Origin: Acidimicrobiia bacterium
GTDB lineage: Bacteria > Acidobacteriota > Vicinamibacteria > Vicinamibacterales > UBA2999
Assembly (NCBI GenBank): GCA_016871275.1
Contig: VFZG01000010.1
Location: forward strand, 1-64,000
Length of the DNA: 64,000 bases
Direction of reading: 5' to 3'
Part shown: positions 26,213 to 34,374 of the stretch, in pieces
Layout: each line of letters starts with the position of its first letter
How positions within the stretch are numbered: position 1 is the stretch's first letter
Program-made: the position numbers and the translations under genes
Notes under the pieces: generated by a model
Databases searched by the model: none
The model's input: the letters and a program-made list of their open reading frames with translations, nothing else
What the model was told of the DNA's origin: nothing

Positions 26213-26785
26213 TCAATGGCCGGCCGACGGGTGGCGGAATGCGACACGCGCGAATGACCGCCCGCGAATGCCAATCGACGTGATCGTGCCGCGGAATTCG
26301 TCGCGGCCTTTCAGTGGAGGCACGGTGGCACTGAACTGCGACGTGTCACCGGCCTTCTCCCCTGTCAGGGCGTTCTCGACCGCCGTCAGCTCGACATCCA
26401 ATGGCTCCAACACGTCGGGCACGGTGATGCGCAGCGTCACGGTTGGTTGCGACAGGCGAACGGGTTTCTCCGCTTCGCCGTCGAGGGCGAAGGCCGTGAC
26501 CCGTCCGGTTTCCTTGTCGAGGAGCAACTCGAGATGCGCAAACTCATCCCCGAGCTCGACGAGCGTACCGCCGTGAGGCGCGGCGTGCGCGTGTGTCTTG
26601 GCGGCGGGTCTGTCCGTGGATTTCGGCTCCGTGGCTGGTTCGGGAGCATTCGTTGGAGGTGCTGGCGCCGGCGCTGGCGCCGACGCCACCGGTGCCGCGG
26701 CCGGAGGAGGTGCTTCTGTTGGAGCGGCCGCGCAAGAGGCCGCAAATACCGACCAAGCCGCAAAGCCGATTCTCAAAGCCATCAT
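26213..26785 (-). CDS. Lipoprotein with a His-rich segment, putative metal-binding
   Basis: A 190-residue protein with a lipobox-like AASC near residue 18, then about 45 residues of Ala/Pro linker and a short histidine cluster (KTHAHAAPHGG). The remainder is beta-rich (VELGDEFAHLELLLDKETG), similar in style to periplasmic adaptor or substrate-capture domains. I cannot name a family with certainty. Its place beside a MacB-like ABC pair and DUF3299 proteins is like that of the His-rich ZrgA protein in the Vibrio Zrg zinc system; this parallel is contextual. A candidate LytTR site lies 43 bp upstream. Confidence 0.6.
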   Translation of the reverse strand: MMALRIGFAAWSVFAASCAAAPTEAPPPAAAPVASAPAPAPAPPTNAPEPATEPKSTDRPAAKTHAHAAPHGGTLVELGDEFAHLELLLDKETGRVTAFALDGEAEKPVRLSQPTVTLRITVPDVLEPLDVELTAVENALTGEKAGDTSQFSATVPPLKGRDEFRGTITSIGIRGRSFARVAFRHPSAGH

Positions 26786-26828
26786 GCCTCAAGCGTGGGG
26801 GCAGACGACTGCAGTGGCGACCCAAAGA

Positions 26829-26861
26829 TGATGAATGGTCGCTACGGGGTGATGACCGGCT
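26829..26861 (-). promoter_or_regulatory. Candidate LytTR operator E (lipoprotein-DUF3299 unit)
   Basis: TGATGAATGGTC (26829-26840) and TGATGACCGGCT (26850-26861) are 21 bp apart in the gap between the ABC permease stop (26868) and the lipoprotein start (26785), ending 43 bp before that start. Confidence 0.55.
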
Positions 26862-26867
26862 TCCGAA

Positions 26868-28127
26868 TCAGGAACTGGGCACCAGATTGGAAGCCACATC
26901 CGTGCGATACGCCTTGAATGCGGGCACCAGGCCGGCGAGCGCGCCCACGACCAACATACCGGCCGGCGTCATCCACAACACCGGATCGAGCCGGAACGGG
27001 TCGAGTACCACGCCGGTCTGAGCGCGGACAACCACGTAGGCGGCGCCCAGGATCGCCGAATACACCAGGAAACCGAGCCCCGTACCAATGGCGGTAATCG
27101 CCGTCGCTTCCAGGACGATCGCCGAAAACACCGTGCCCTTGCGGGCGCCCAGCGAACGAAGAATGGCGAACTCGCGTCGCCGCTCGTTCATCGTGTTGTA
27201 GAGGCTCGCCAGAATCGACCCGGCCGCGACCACCACTACCAAGTAGGCCACCATCTCGAGAATGCGGTTGACCCACCCGATCTTGTCGAAGAGGTCGGCC
27301 ATGACCCGGCCGATCGGCCACGCCAGCGTGGCCTGATTGCCCTGCCGGTTGATGAGTTGATCGAGGTAAATCCCCGCCTGCGGATCGGTCAGCTTCAACA
27401 TCACCGCGCTGACCTCGCGATGTTCGTCGGGAATTGCCTCGCCCTCGACGGGTTTGAAGCTTCGGCCCGAGCCGCGCAGCACATGTCCCGACATCCGGTA
27501 CAGCCCTTCAATCGGAATCCACACCACCCGATCCGACGGGCTGTTGGTCGGCTCGAGGATGCCGACGACGCGATACTCGTCCTGATGTTTGCGGTCTTCG
27601 TCGAAGATCAAACCGTGATAGGGGTTGATGATATCGCCGACGCTGACATCGAGCCGCTCGGCGACGACACTGCCGATTACCGCCTCTTGCGCGGTTTCTT
27701 CGAAGAAGCGGCCGCCCGCCTGCGCAACGAACTGGCGACCTTCGCGGTACTGAAAGCGCGTGAACATCTCTGCCGTGGTGCCGACGATCCGGTAGCCATG
27801 GAAGTTGTCTCCCACCGCGTAAGGGATCGCCAGTTCGACGCCTGGGTCCTGCTTGATGGTCTGGTACAGGCGCCACGGAATATTGCCCGGAGACGTTTCG
27901 AGGTGGAAAACGGTGTTCAGCACCAGTTGCAGCTGACTGCCACGCGCGCCCAGCGCCGCGTCGAAGCCGGCGTTGCCGCCCGTAAACGCGTCGTAGGTCT
28001 GGCGGTTGATGCTGAACACGCTCATCACCAGCCCGCTGGCCAACGCCACTGCCGCCGCGGTCACCGCGGTCGACAATCCATGCTGCCGCAAACTGCGCCG
28101 AACGATCAGAAACAAACCCGGGGTCAT
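26868..28127 (-). CDS. MacB/LolC-like ABC transporter permease
   Basis: This 419-residue protein has one N-terminal membrane segment, a periplasmic MacB_PCD-type domain (about 45-270) and three C-terminal membrane segments of the FtsX fold (MVAYLVVVVAAGSILASLYN onward), with the conserved ERRREFAILRSLGAR loop that contacts the ATPase. Such permeases work by mechanotransmission rather than classical transport and act on envelope substrates or lipoproteins. It overlaps the ATPase gene by 4 bp (ATGA). The neighbourhood favours a Zrg-like metal-uptake role. Confidence 0.85.
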   Translation of the reverse strand: MTPGLFLIVRRSLRQHGLSTAVTAAAVALASGLVMSVFSINRQTYDAFTGGNAGFDAALGARGSQLQLVLNTVFHLETSPGNIPWRLYQTIKQDPGVELAIPYAVGDNFHGYRIVGTTAEMFTRFQYREGRQFVAQAGGRFFEETAQEAVIGSVVAERLDVSVGDIINPYHGLIFDEDRKHQDEYRVVGILEPTNSPSDRVVWIPIEGLYRMSGHVLRGSGRSFKPVEGEAIPDEHREVSAVMLKLTDPQAGIYLDQLINRQGNQATLAWPIGRVMADLFDKIGWVNRILEMVAYLVVVVAAGSILASLYNTMNERRREFAILRSLGARKGTVFSAIVLEATAITAIGTGLGFLVYSAILGAAYVVVRAQTGVVLDPFRLDPVLWMTPAGMLVVGALAGLVPAFKAYRTDVASNLVPSS

Positions 28128-28807
28128 GCTGCCGCCCGATTGATGTGGGCGAGCTCGTCGACGCGCTCGAATTGCGCCAGCGCCTCGGAGTCATGGGTCA
28201 CCAGCAACAGCGCGGCGCCATTCTCACGGCAGACGTCGCGGATCAGCGCCAGCGCTTCACGGGCATGCCGCGGGTCGAGATTGCCGGTCGGTTCGTCGGC
28301 CAGCACGAGTTGCGGACGATTGGCCAGCGCCCGCGCCACCGCCACGCGTTGCTGCTGGCCGACGGACAGTTGCCGCGGCTTGTGATGCAACCGCGCGCCC
28401 AGGCCGACCCGCTCCAGCAGCTGGGTGGCGGCAGGTCGATCCGCACCCTTGCCGAAGGTCATACCGAGCAGCACGTTCTCGAGCGCGCTGAATCCCTGCA
28501 GCAGATTGAACGTCTGGAACACGTAGCCGATGGTCTCGGCGCGCATGCGGTCGCGGCCGGATTCGGTCAGCGCGGTGATCTCGCGCCCGGCCACGACCAC
28601 GCGGCCGGCGTCGGGAGCGAGAATCCCCGCCACCATATTCAGCAGCGTCGTCTTGCCGGAACCGCTCATGCCGCGCAGGGCAATCTGCTCGCCGTGTGCG
28701 AGGGCGAACTCCGGCACATCGACGATTGGCGTCATCTCTCCGTCCGGAGAACGAAAGCTCTTGCGCAGGTCCTGGATCAACAGCGCCGGTCCACGCGTGT
28801 CGGTCAT
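28124..28807 (-). CDS. MacB/LolD-like ABC transporter ATPase
   Basis: This 227-residue ATPase has Walker A GMSGSGKTT, Q-loop YVFQTFNLLQGF, signature LSVGQQQRVAVARAL, Walker B LVLADEPTGNLD and switch His in VTHDSEA, all typical of the MacB/LolD branch. It partners with the permease downstream (ATGA overlap) and starts within the stop of the DUF3299 gene upstream (ATGA overlap), so the three products are made together. Confidence 0.9.
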   Translation of the reverse strand: MTDTRGPALLIQDLRKSFRSPDGEMTPIVDVPEFALAHGEQIALRGMSGSGKTTLLNMVAGILAPDAGRVVVAGREITALTESGRDRMRAETIGYVFQTFNLLQGFSALENVLLGMTFGKGADRPAATQLLERVGLGARLHHKPRQLSVGQQQRVAVARALANRPQLVLADEPTGNLDPRHAREALALIRDVCRENGAALLLVTHDSEALAQFERVDELAHINRAAA

Positions 28808-29274
28808 CTGCGGCCTTCAGTTTCGGCGCTGTCTGCCTCGAGACGGTACACGCTGGCCACGCGGCCGTTGCGTATTTCCTCGCCGACCGAGAGACGGCCC
28901 TTGACGGTGGTCGCCAAGTGCGTGAACGCGGCGCGCTTGCCGCCTTTCATGGTGACCAGAATCCACTCGTTCATGCGGACCGGCGCGCCGAAATAGCACA
29001 TGTCGAGGTTCGCGTTCAGCATGAACACCGATACGCCCTGCGGCGTCAGATCGAGCGGCAGCATGAAACCCTCGATCGCCACCATCTTGCCGTTGAGCGA
29101 CTTGATCGCCACCGGAATCTGGTTGGGCACGAGCTTGGCCGTCGGATCGAGCGGGTCGGGCAGCTCGTAGTCGTAGTTGCTGAGCTTGTTGAAGTCGACC
29201 TGGGAGTAGGCCTGGCCCAGACCCGTCGTGCCCATCAACACGCACCCGATCGCGACCGTCGCAAACCACCGCAT
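28804..29274 (-). CDS. DUF3299 protein, first copy
   Basis: This 156-residue exported protein has a signal peptide (about 1-23) followed by a compact DUF3299 domain: IPVAIKSLNGKMVAIEGFM, NLDMCYFGAP and NGRVASVYRLEAD. ATG 29274 follows a strong AGGAGG. Three paralogues in one locus probably form a multi-part periplasmic assembly working with the ABC pair. Its stop overlaps the ATPase start. It lies 14 bp after the CehA-type gene, so it probably belongs to that transcript. Confidence 0.75.
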   Translation of the reverse strand: MRWFATVAIGCVLMGTTGLGQAYSQVDFNKLSNYDYELPDPLDPTAKLVPNQIPVAIKSLNGKMVAIEGFMLPLDLTPQGVSVFMLNANLDMCYFGAPVRMNEWILVTMKGGKRAAFTHLATTVKGRLSVGEEIRNGRVASVYRLEADSAETEGRR

Positions 29275-29288
29275 GCTCAACCTCCTAC

Positions 29289-31865
29289 CTACCACCCACG
29301 CGCCACGGCGTCTGCGCGGCGCCGGCGGTACTCGTCCCGCGCGCGCTCGAAATCGCCGAACACGGATTGTTTCTCGGCAGCGTTGGTCCAGCCCGGCCAC
29401 GCGTCCGCCATCAATTGCAGCATATCAATCCACTTGAGCGCGTAGTCCGCTGCCGCGCTGTTCCGAACCGGCTGACCGCCGACTGCGATCCACACCGGGT
29501 TGGTGAACGCCTGCGCGTAGATGGTGTCGAGCGGAAACCGTTCGTTCGGTGTTCCCTCCGCCCGCACATGAATCCATCCGCTCCGGCTGACCGGCACCAC
29601 ACGGGAGAACGTCGCGGAGCGGCGGCCGGCATCTAGCGGAAGTTCGGCGACTTCCTGGCCGTCCTGCACGATGATCAGCCGCTGCAACGGCGTCGCCGAG
29701 CGCAACGTGCCCCGGACTTCCACTTGCCCAGGCGCACTCAACGACACATCGCCACCGGGAAGCTGATCGCCAATCCGTACGTCCAGCAGCGGCCCGGTGC
29801 TGACGAACGTGCGGCCGCGGCGCACACCCTGCCACCACGCATCCGCCGTCAGTTCGCCGTTCGTGTGCACGTAGGTCCGCACACAGCCGAGCAGCCGCAT
29901 GATGTGGAGATTGCTGATGGTGTCTTCTCCGCCAATGGCCGTCACGCGCAGGCCGTTGTTGAGGGCCGCGTACCACGGGACGAATGCGCCGCGGCTCGCG
30001 GCTGCCCACTCGATGGTGTCGGCCAGCCCCAGCGCCGCATCGACCATGAACGCCTTGCCGAGGCCCAGGCCCGCGCTCATCGGGTCGGTCTCGCCTGAAA
30101 ACGCGTGGACGTAGCTGGTGATGGCGCCCCCGCTCTTGGCCGCTGCAAGAAACGCGGTGTTCGACGGCGCGAGGGTGGGCGGTGGCGGCGCCTCATAGCC
30201 GATGGTGACGGGAAACAACTCGGTCAACCGTCGCCGGTCGCCGAACACCGCGACGTGTCCATGAAACGGTGGCCGATATTCCTGTCCCAGCATCAACAGC
30301 CGGTCGGGCGTCGACAACGGGTGAGCCGCGGATCCCCAGGCGAACAGCTCGTCATCCGCGATGCGGCGCTCCTGATGCGCCAGCGCGTTGTTGACGACCG
30401 CGACGTCCTCGGCCGCAGCCTGAAACAACAAGTCCTTCATGTCGTAACGCAGCAAGCCGCCGCCGTGCATATGGGCGCCTGTGGAGCCGCTCAGCCATTG
30501 CGCGGCGCGCAGGTCGGCAATGCGCCGCAGCCGCACGGTGAGATCGCGCTGCTGTCCCGGCTCGATGGTCGTCTCGACCCTCGCCGGCTCGTACTCGAAT
30601 CCCTTGACGACATCGAGCGTGAGCGGTCCCGCGGGCAGCTCGAATACCTCGCCGCCATCCGAGTGAAACACTCGATCGCCGGCCCAGTTCACGCGGGCCA
30701 GCCGGGACGGCGGCGCATACGCGCGGCCATCGGAGGCGGTCAGATGCACCCGTGCAGCGGTGGGTTTCCCGGTTGTGTCATCGATGATGTGGAGGGCAAC
30801 CGAGCCGGCCGGCCGCTTCCAGTTGCGTGACGTGACGGGGACGTTCCGAACGCGTTGCGTCTCCAGATCGTAGATGGCCACTTGAGGCAGTCCGGACGCG
30901 TTGGTCAGATACGCGATGCGTCTCCCGTCCGCAGACCAGCGCGGCATGAAGACGTCGAAGTCGCCGGCCACCAGGTCGACTGGGGCGGTTCCGTCTATGC
31001 CAGTCAGAGTCAGCGCGCTCCACGAACGCGTGCCGCCGCGTGACGACGAACGGGCAATGTGGTGGCCATCGGGCGACACTCGAGGCGCGGCCTGATACAG
31101 CGTCTGTTCATCGATCACCACGGTCGATCGATCGATGCCGGCCGCCACCGCCGGCACCCGGCGCACGCGTCCAGACCCACGATCCACTCCGTGGTTCGAG
31201 ACCAGCAGCAACTCCCGGCCGTTGGGCAGCCAGGCCGGCGAAATGTGCATGTCCTGGGCAGTGAAGTACGGGCGCTCCCGGCCGCTGTTGGTGGTGCTAT
31301 CGGAGGTGACGGCAACCGGTTCGCCACTCCACGAGCCGTTGGCGAAACCGCGCACGAACACGTTGAAATACCCGTTCGGCAGCGACGCCGTGTAGGCGAG
31401 GCGCGTGCCATCCGGAGAAAACTCGGGGTCGGCGTAGTTGGCGGCGTCACTGTCGAGCACGCGGCTTTGGTTGGTCAGCAGGTCGAGCACCTCGAGACCA
31501 ATCGCCTTCCCGCCGGCGTCGACGGTGTAGACGATCCAGCGCCCGTCGGCGGACCATGTCGGCGATGAGTGATACCCGGCACCCGCGGTGAGCTCCACCG
31601 CCGCCCCGGTGTCAATATCGAGACGCCAGATGGAGCCGGACATCGCGACGGCCAGCGAACGGTCGTCAGGACTCCAGGACGGCGCCCATGGCGTCGAGCT
31701 CGGGGCAGGCGGGAAGTGATACGAGTGCATGTAGTTGCCGCCATACCGAGAGTGCTGGTACGGGCGACGCGTCCACTGGGCGCCGGCGTCTGCGCTGAGT
31801 GCGACGACGGCGATAGCCAGTGTGACGAGGGGGATCACGCGCGGGCGCATCGGAGTGCGCGGCAT
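29289..31865 (-). CDS. CehA/McbA-type metallohydrolase fused to a TolB-like propeller
   Basis: This 858-residue exported protein has a signal peptide, an N-terminal PD40/TolB-type propeller (about 50-380, repeats such as WSPDDRSLAV and WSADGRRIAYLT) and a C-terminal PHP-type metal-dependent hydrolase of the CehA/McbA family (about 470-750) with a metal-binding GAHMHGGG. Family members cleave esters or other bonds, but the substrate here is unknown. The first gene of its transcript, it is followed by DUF3299 and the ABC pair. A candidate LytTR site lies 57 bp upstream with a TAGGAT box (31899-31904) between. Confidence 0.78.
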   Translation of the reverse strand: MPRTPMRPRVIPLVTLAIAVVALSADAGAQWTRRPYQHSRYGGNYMHSYHFPPAPSSTPWAPSWSPDDRSLAVAMSGSIWRLDIDTGAAVELTAGAGYHSSPTWSADGRWIVYTVDAGGKAIGLEVLDLLTNQSRVLDSDAANYADPEFSPDGTRLAYTASLPNGYFNVFVRGFANGSWSGEPVAVTSDSTTNSGRERPYFTAQDMHISPAWLPNGRELLLVSNHGVDRGSGRVRRVPAVAAGIDRSTVVIDEQTLYQAAPRVSPDGHHIARSSSRGGTRSWSALTLTGIDGTAPVDLVAGDFDVFMPRWSADGRRIAYLTNASGLPQVAIYDLETQRVRNVPVTSRNWKRPAGSVALHIIDDTTGKPTAARVHLTASDGRAYAPPSRLARVNWAGDRVFHSDGGEVFELPAGPLTLDVVKGFEYEPARVETTIEPGQQRDLTVRLRRIADLRAAQWLSGSTGAHMHGGGLLRYDMKDLLFQAAAEDVAVVNNALAHQERRIADDELFAWGSAAHPLSTPDRLLMLGQEYRPPFHGHVAVFGDRRRLTELFPVTIGYEAPPPPTLAPSNTAFLAAAKSGGAITSYVHAFSGETDPMSAGLGLGKAFMVDAALGLADTIEWAAASRGAFVPWYAALNNGLRVTAIGGEDTISNLHIMRLLGCVRTYVHTNGELTADAWWQGVRRGRTFVSTGPLLDVRIGDQLPGGDVSLSAPGQVEVRGTLRSATPLQRLIIVQDGQEVAELPLDAGRRSATFSRVVPVSRSGWIHVRAEGTPNERFPLDTIYAQAFTNPVWIAVGGQPVRNSAAADYALKWIDMLQLMADAWPGWTNAAEKQSVFGDFERARDEYRRRRADAVARGW

Positions 31866-31922
31866 TGTCGCTGGGAGGACGGCGGTCTGGCGACCGCCAT
31901 CCTACCAAGCGCGTCGGGTGGT

Positions 31923-31955
31923 CAACGAACGGCTCACGGGAGCCAATGAATGGTA
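31923..31955 (-). promoter_or_regulatory. Candidate LytTR operator C (CehA-DUF3299-ABC unit)
   Basis: CAACGAACGGCT (31923-31934) and CAATGAATGGTA (31944-31955) are 21 bp apart. A minus-strand TAGGAT box lies 18 bp closer to the gene, so the proximal repeat would sit on the -35 region, as expected for an activator. Confidence 0.6.
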
Positions 31956-32018
31956 GTCAGTGCACTGTGACCAGCACACCAGCCCGTGGGTCGTGTGCCG
32001 ACACCCCCCGCTCGCCGC

Positions 32019-34274
32019 TCAGAAGCCGACCGAATACACCACCTTGAAGCTGCGACCGGCCTCGGGCAGCACGTCCTTGAGATAGTTCAGGTGGTTGCGG
32101 TAGAGCTGGTTGGTGGCGTTGTCCAGGCGCGCGGTGATGGTGTTGAGCACGCCGCCGGCATTGAACGAGTACGAGGCGAACAACTTCGCCAGCGTGTAGC
32201 CGTCGGTGGCGGTCTCCTCGCCGTAGACGCGATCCTGCTCGCCGACGAACTGCAGGTGACCGCCGATCTGGAACGCGTCGCGCTGATAGGTGAGCCGGGT
32301 CTGGACGCGGAACGGAGGAATCCTCGGCAAAGCATCGCCACTGTCCGGCATTTGCCCGCGGACCATGTCGAACGTCCCCTCCAGCGTCAGCTCGCTGGTG
32401 AGCTTGACGTCGGCGTGGGCCTCGAAGCCGGTCAACGTGGCGTCCCGGCCGACGAACTCGACGAACGGAAACTCGCCGTGATCGTGGCCGCCCCCGTCAT
32501 CGTCATGGGCGCCGAAGCGTTTCTCGAACTCCTCTTCACGCTCTTCGAACTCGTCCTCGCTGATTGGATTGCGGAACACGTAGTTGTTGATGTGGTTGCG
32601 GAAGAAGGTGACCTCACCTTCGAAGCGGTCCGACCGGCCACGCAACGACGCATCGAAGCCGAATCCACGCTCTGACTCAAGAGCCGGGTTGCCGATTTCG
32701 AACGCCAGGTTGCCCGGATGCGGGCCGAAAAAATACAGCTCCTCGAGCGCCGGGTTACGGGCGGCTCGGGCAAGGCTCAAGGCGATCACGAAGTTATCGC
32801 TGGCCGCCGCCGGCTGAATCAGCAAGCCGAGAGATCCCGATGCGTCTGTGAAATCCCGCGCCGGCAGGCCGCCGCGAAGAAAGTCGAGAATGCCCACCAC
32901 CGGCTCGTAGCTGGTCCGGTCGACGCGCGCGCCGAACTGCACGGCGGCATGCGGAAACTTCAGCTCTTCATAAATGAAGCCGGCAAAGCTGCGCTGATTA
33001 ATCGGCGGAGACAGTGCCTCGGCACCGGTCGCCGCGAATTTACGGTTGAGGAACCAGCCACCCAGACTGCCGACGAGCCGGCCGGCAGGACGATGCGACA
33101 TCAGCACGTCGGCTTCGACCGAGTCGTTGCTGAACGTCGTGCCGACCTCATCACCCTCGAGCTCCGAGTGCTCGTACTGCCGGACGCCCACGGTCGCCCG
33201 ATACGACTGCAGCCAGCCCGATCGCTCCGACGCGCCGGCCCGGAAGTTGAACGCGTGACGCTTCGGCGTCAGCGAAATGATGCCTTCTTCGACCACGGGA
33301 ATGCCGTACTTGATGTCATCGTAGCCGTAGCTGACTCCGGCATAGGCGTTATCACCCGTCCAGGCGGCGCCGACCTGGCCCATGGCCATGCGTGACCGGG
33401 AATTGTCGGCCTCGCCGTCCGGCGTCTGGTAGTTGCCGGCACGACGTCCGGCTCCACCAAAGTGCAGCGCGAAGCGGCCGTTGCCGACGTGAATGTCTCC
33501 GGCGCCGCCGGCCTGTTCGCCGTTGCTGCCGAAATCAAACGCCAGGTTGCCGGCTGGCCGGGTCGTCCGCTCGGTGGGAATCTGGTCGGTGATGACGTTG
33601 ACCAGCCCGCCGATGGCATTGGCGCCGTACAGCAGCGTGGCTGGACCGCGGACGACTTCGATCTTTCTCGCCGCCGCCGGATTCACCGGCACGCCATGAT
33701 CGGCGGACTGACTCGACAGATCGCCCATCCGCTGTCCGTCTTCGAGTACGACGACGCGGTCGCCATCGAGGCCGCGAATGATCGGGCGCGCGGGTCCCGG
33801 TCCAAACGACCGCACCGACACGCCAGGAGCCTCGGCGAGCGTCGCGCCAATCGTCGCCTCGAGCTGTTTCGCCAATTCCTGTCCAGACAGCACGGCGGTC
33901 GGCTGATACGACTCGAACTGGGGGCGCGAATAGGGACTGACCGACACCACCTCAGTGAAGTGCATGTCGACGTCGATCGCGATGTTCAGCGTCTGCGCCG
34001 CTGCACCCACCGTCACTTCGGTTCGCCGCGTGCTGTAGCCTTCGGCCCGCACACCGATGTGATACAGCCCGGGCGGGACGTTCTCGAACCGGTAGGATCC
34101 GTCCGCACCCGCGCGCGTTTCGCGCCGCAGTTCGTCGATGACCACGAGCGCGCCGGAGAACGGCTGGTTGCTGTCCGATTGCGTGATGACGCCGCTGAGC
34201 GTGGCGCCCGTCTGCGCAAAGCCTGGTACCGCCAGGCCAAGAGCCAGCCAGACCACGAAACTGCTTCGAATCAT
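32019..34274 (-). CDS. ZnuD-like TonB-dependent outer-membrane receptor
   Basis: This 751-residue receptor has a signal peptide, a carboxypeptidase-regulatory beta domain (about 25-105), a plug (about 120-235, with VVRGPATLLYGANAIGGLVN) and a 22-strand barrel. Late in the barrel the segment ELYFFGPHPGNLAFEIGN resembles the zinc receptor ZnuD, and an extracellular loop carries three histidines (590, 597, 599) in GAHDDDGGGHDHGEF. Zinc or a similar divalent metal is the most likely cargo. ATG 34274 follows TAGGTGAT; a GTG 6 nt earlier is also open. A candidate LytTR site lies 66 bp upstream. Confidence 0.8.
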   Translation of the reverse strand: MIRSSFVVWLALGLAVPGFAQTGATLSGVITQSDSNQPFSGALVVIDELRRETRAGADGSYRFENVPPGLYHIGVRAEGYSTRRTEVTVGAAAQTLNIAIDVDMHFTEVVSVSPYSRPQFESYQPTAVLSGQELAKQLEATIGATLAEAPGVSVRSFGPGPARPIIRGLDGDRVVVLEDGQRMGDLSSQSADHGVPVNPAAARKIEVVRGPATLLYGANAIGGLVNVITDQIPTERTTRPAGNLAFDFGSNGEQAGGAGDIHVGNGRFALHFGGAGRRAGNYQTPDGEADNSRSRMAMGQVGAAWTGDNAYAGVSYGYDDIKYGIPVVEEGIISLTPKRHAFNFRAGASERSGWLQSYRATVGVRQYEHSELEGDEVGTTFSNDSVEADVLMSHRPAGRLVGSLGGWFLNRKFAATGAEALSPPINQRSFAGFIYEELKFPHAAVQFGARVDRTSYEPVVGILDFLRGGLPARDFTDASGSLGLLIQPAAASDNFVIALSLARAARNPALEELYFFGPHPGNLAFEIGNPALESERGFGFDASLRGRSDRFEGEVTFFRNHINNYVFRNPISEDEFEEREEEFEKRFGAHDDDGGGHDHGEFPFVEFVGRDATLTGFEAHADVKLTSELTLEGTFDMVRGQMPDSGDALPRIPPFRVQTRLTYQRDAFQIGGHLQFVGEQDRVYGEETATDGYTLAKLFASYSFNAGGVLNTITARLDNATNQLYRNHLNYLKDVLPEAGRSFKVVYSVGF

Positions 34275-34340
34275 AATCACCTAGAGTAGCGTTGAGCTCG
34301 CAGGGCGCGTAGTGAATGCGCGTCAGCTGCGCGATTTTTC

Positions 34341-34373
34341 CAACGAGTGGTCCTTTTGGGCCGATGAATGGTC
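34341..34373 (-). promoter_or_regulatory. Candidate LytTR operator B (TonB receptor)
   Basis: CAACGAGTGGTC (34341-34352) and CGATGAATGGTC (34362-34373) are 21 bp apart. Both arms fit the consensus closely. The site ends 66 bp before the receptor start and touches the stop of the permease gene upstream. Confidence 0.65.
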
Positions 34374-34374
34374 A

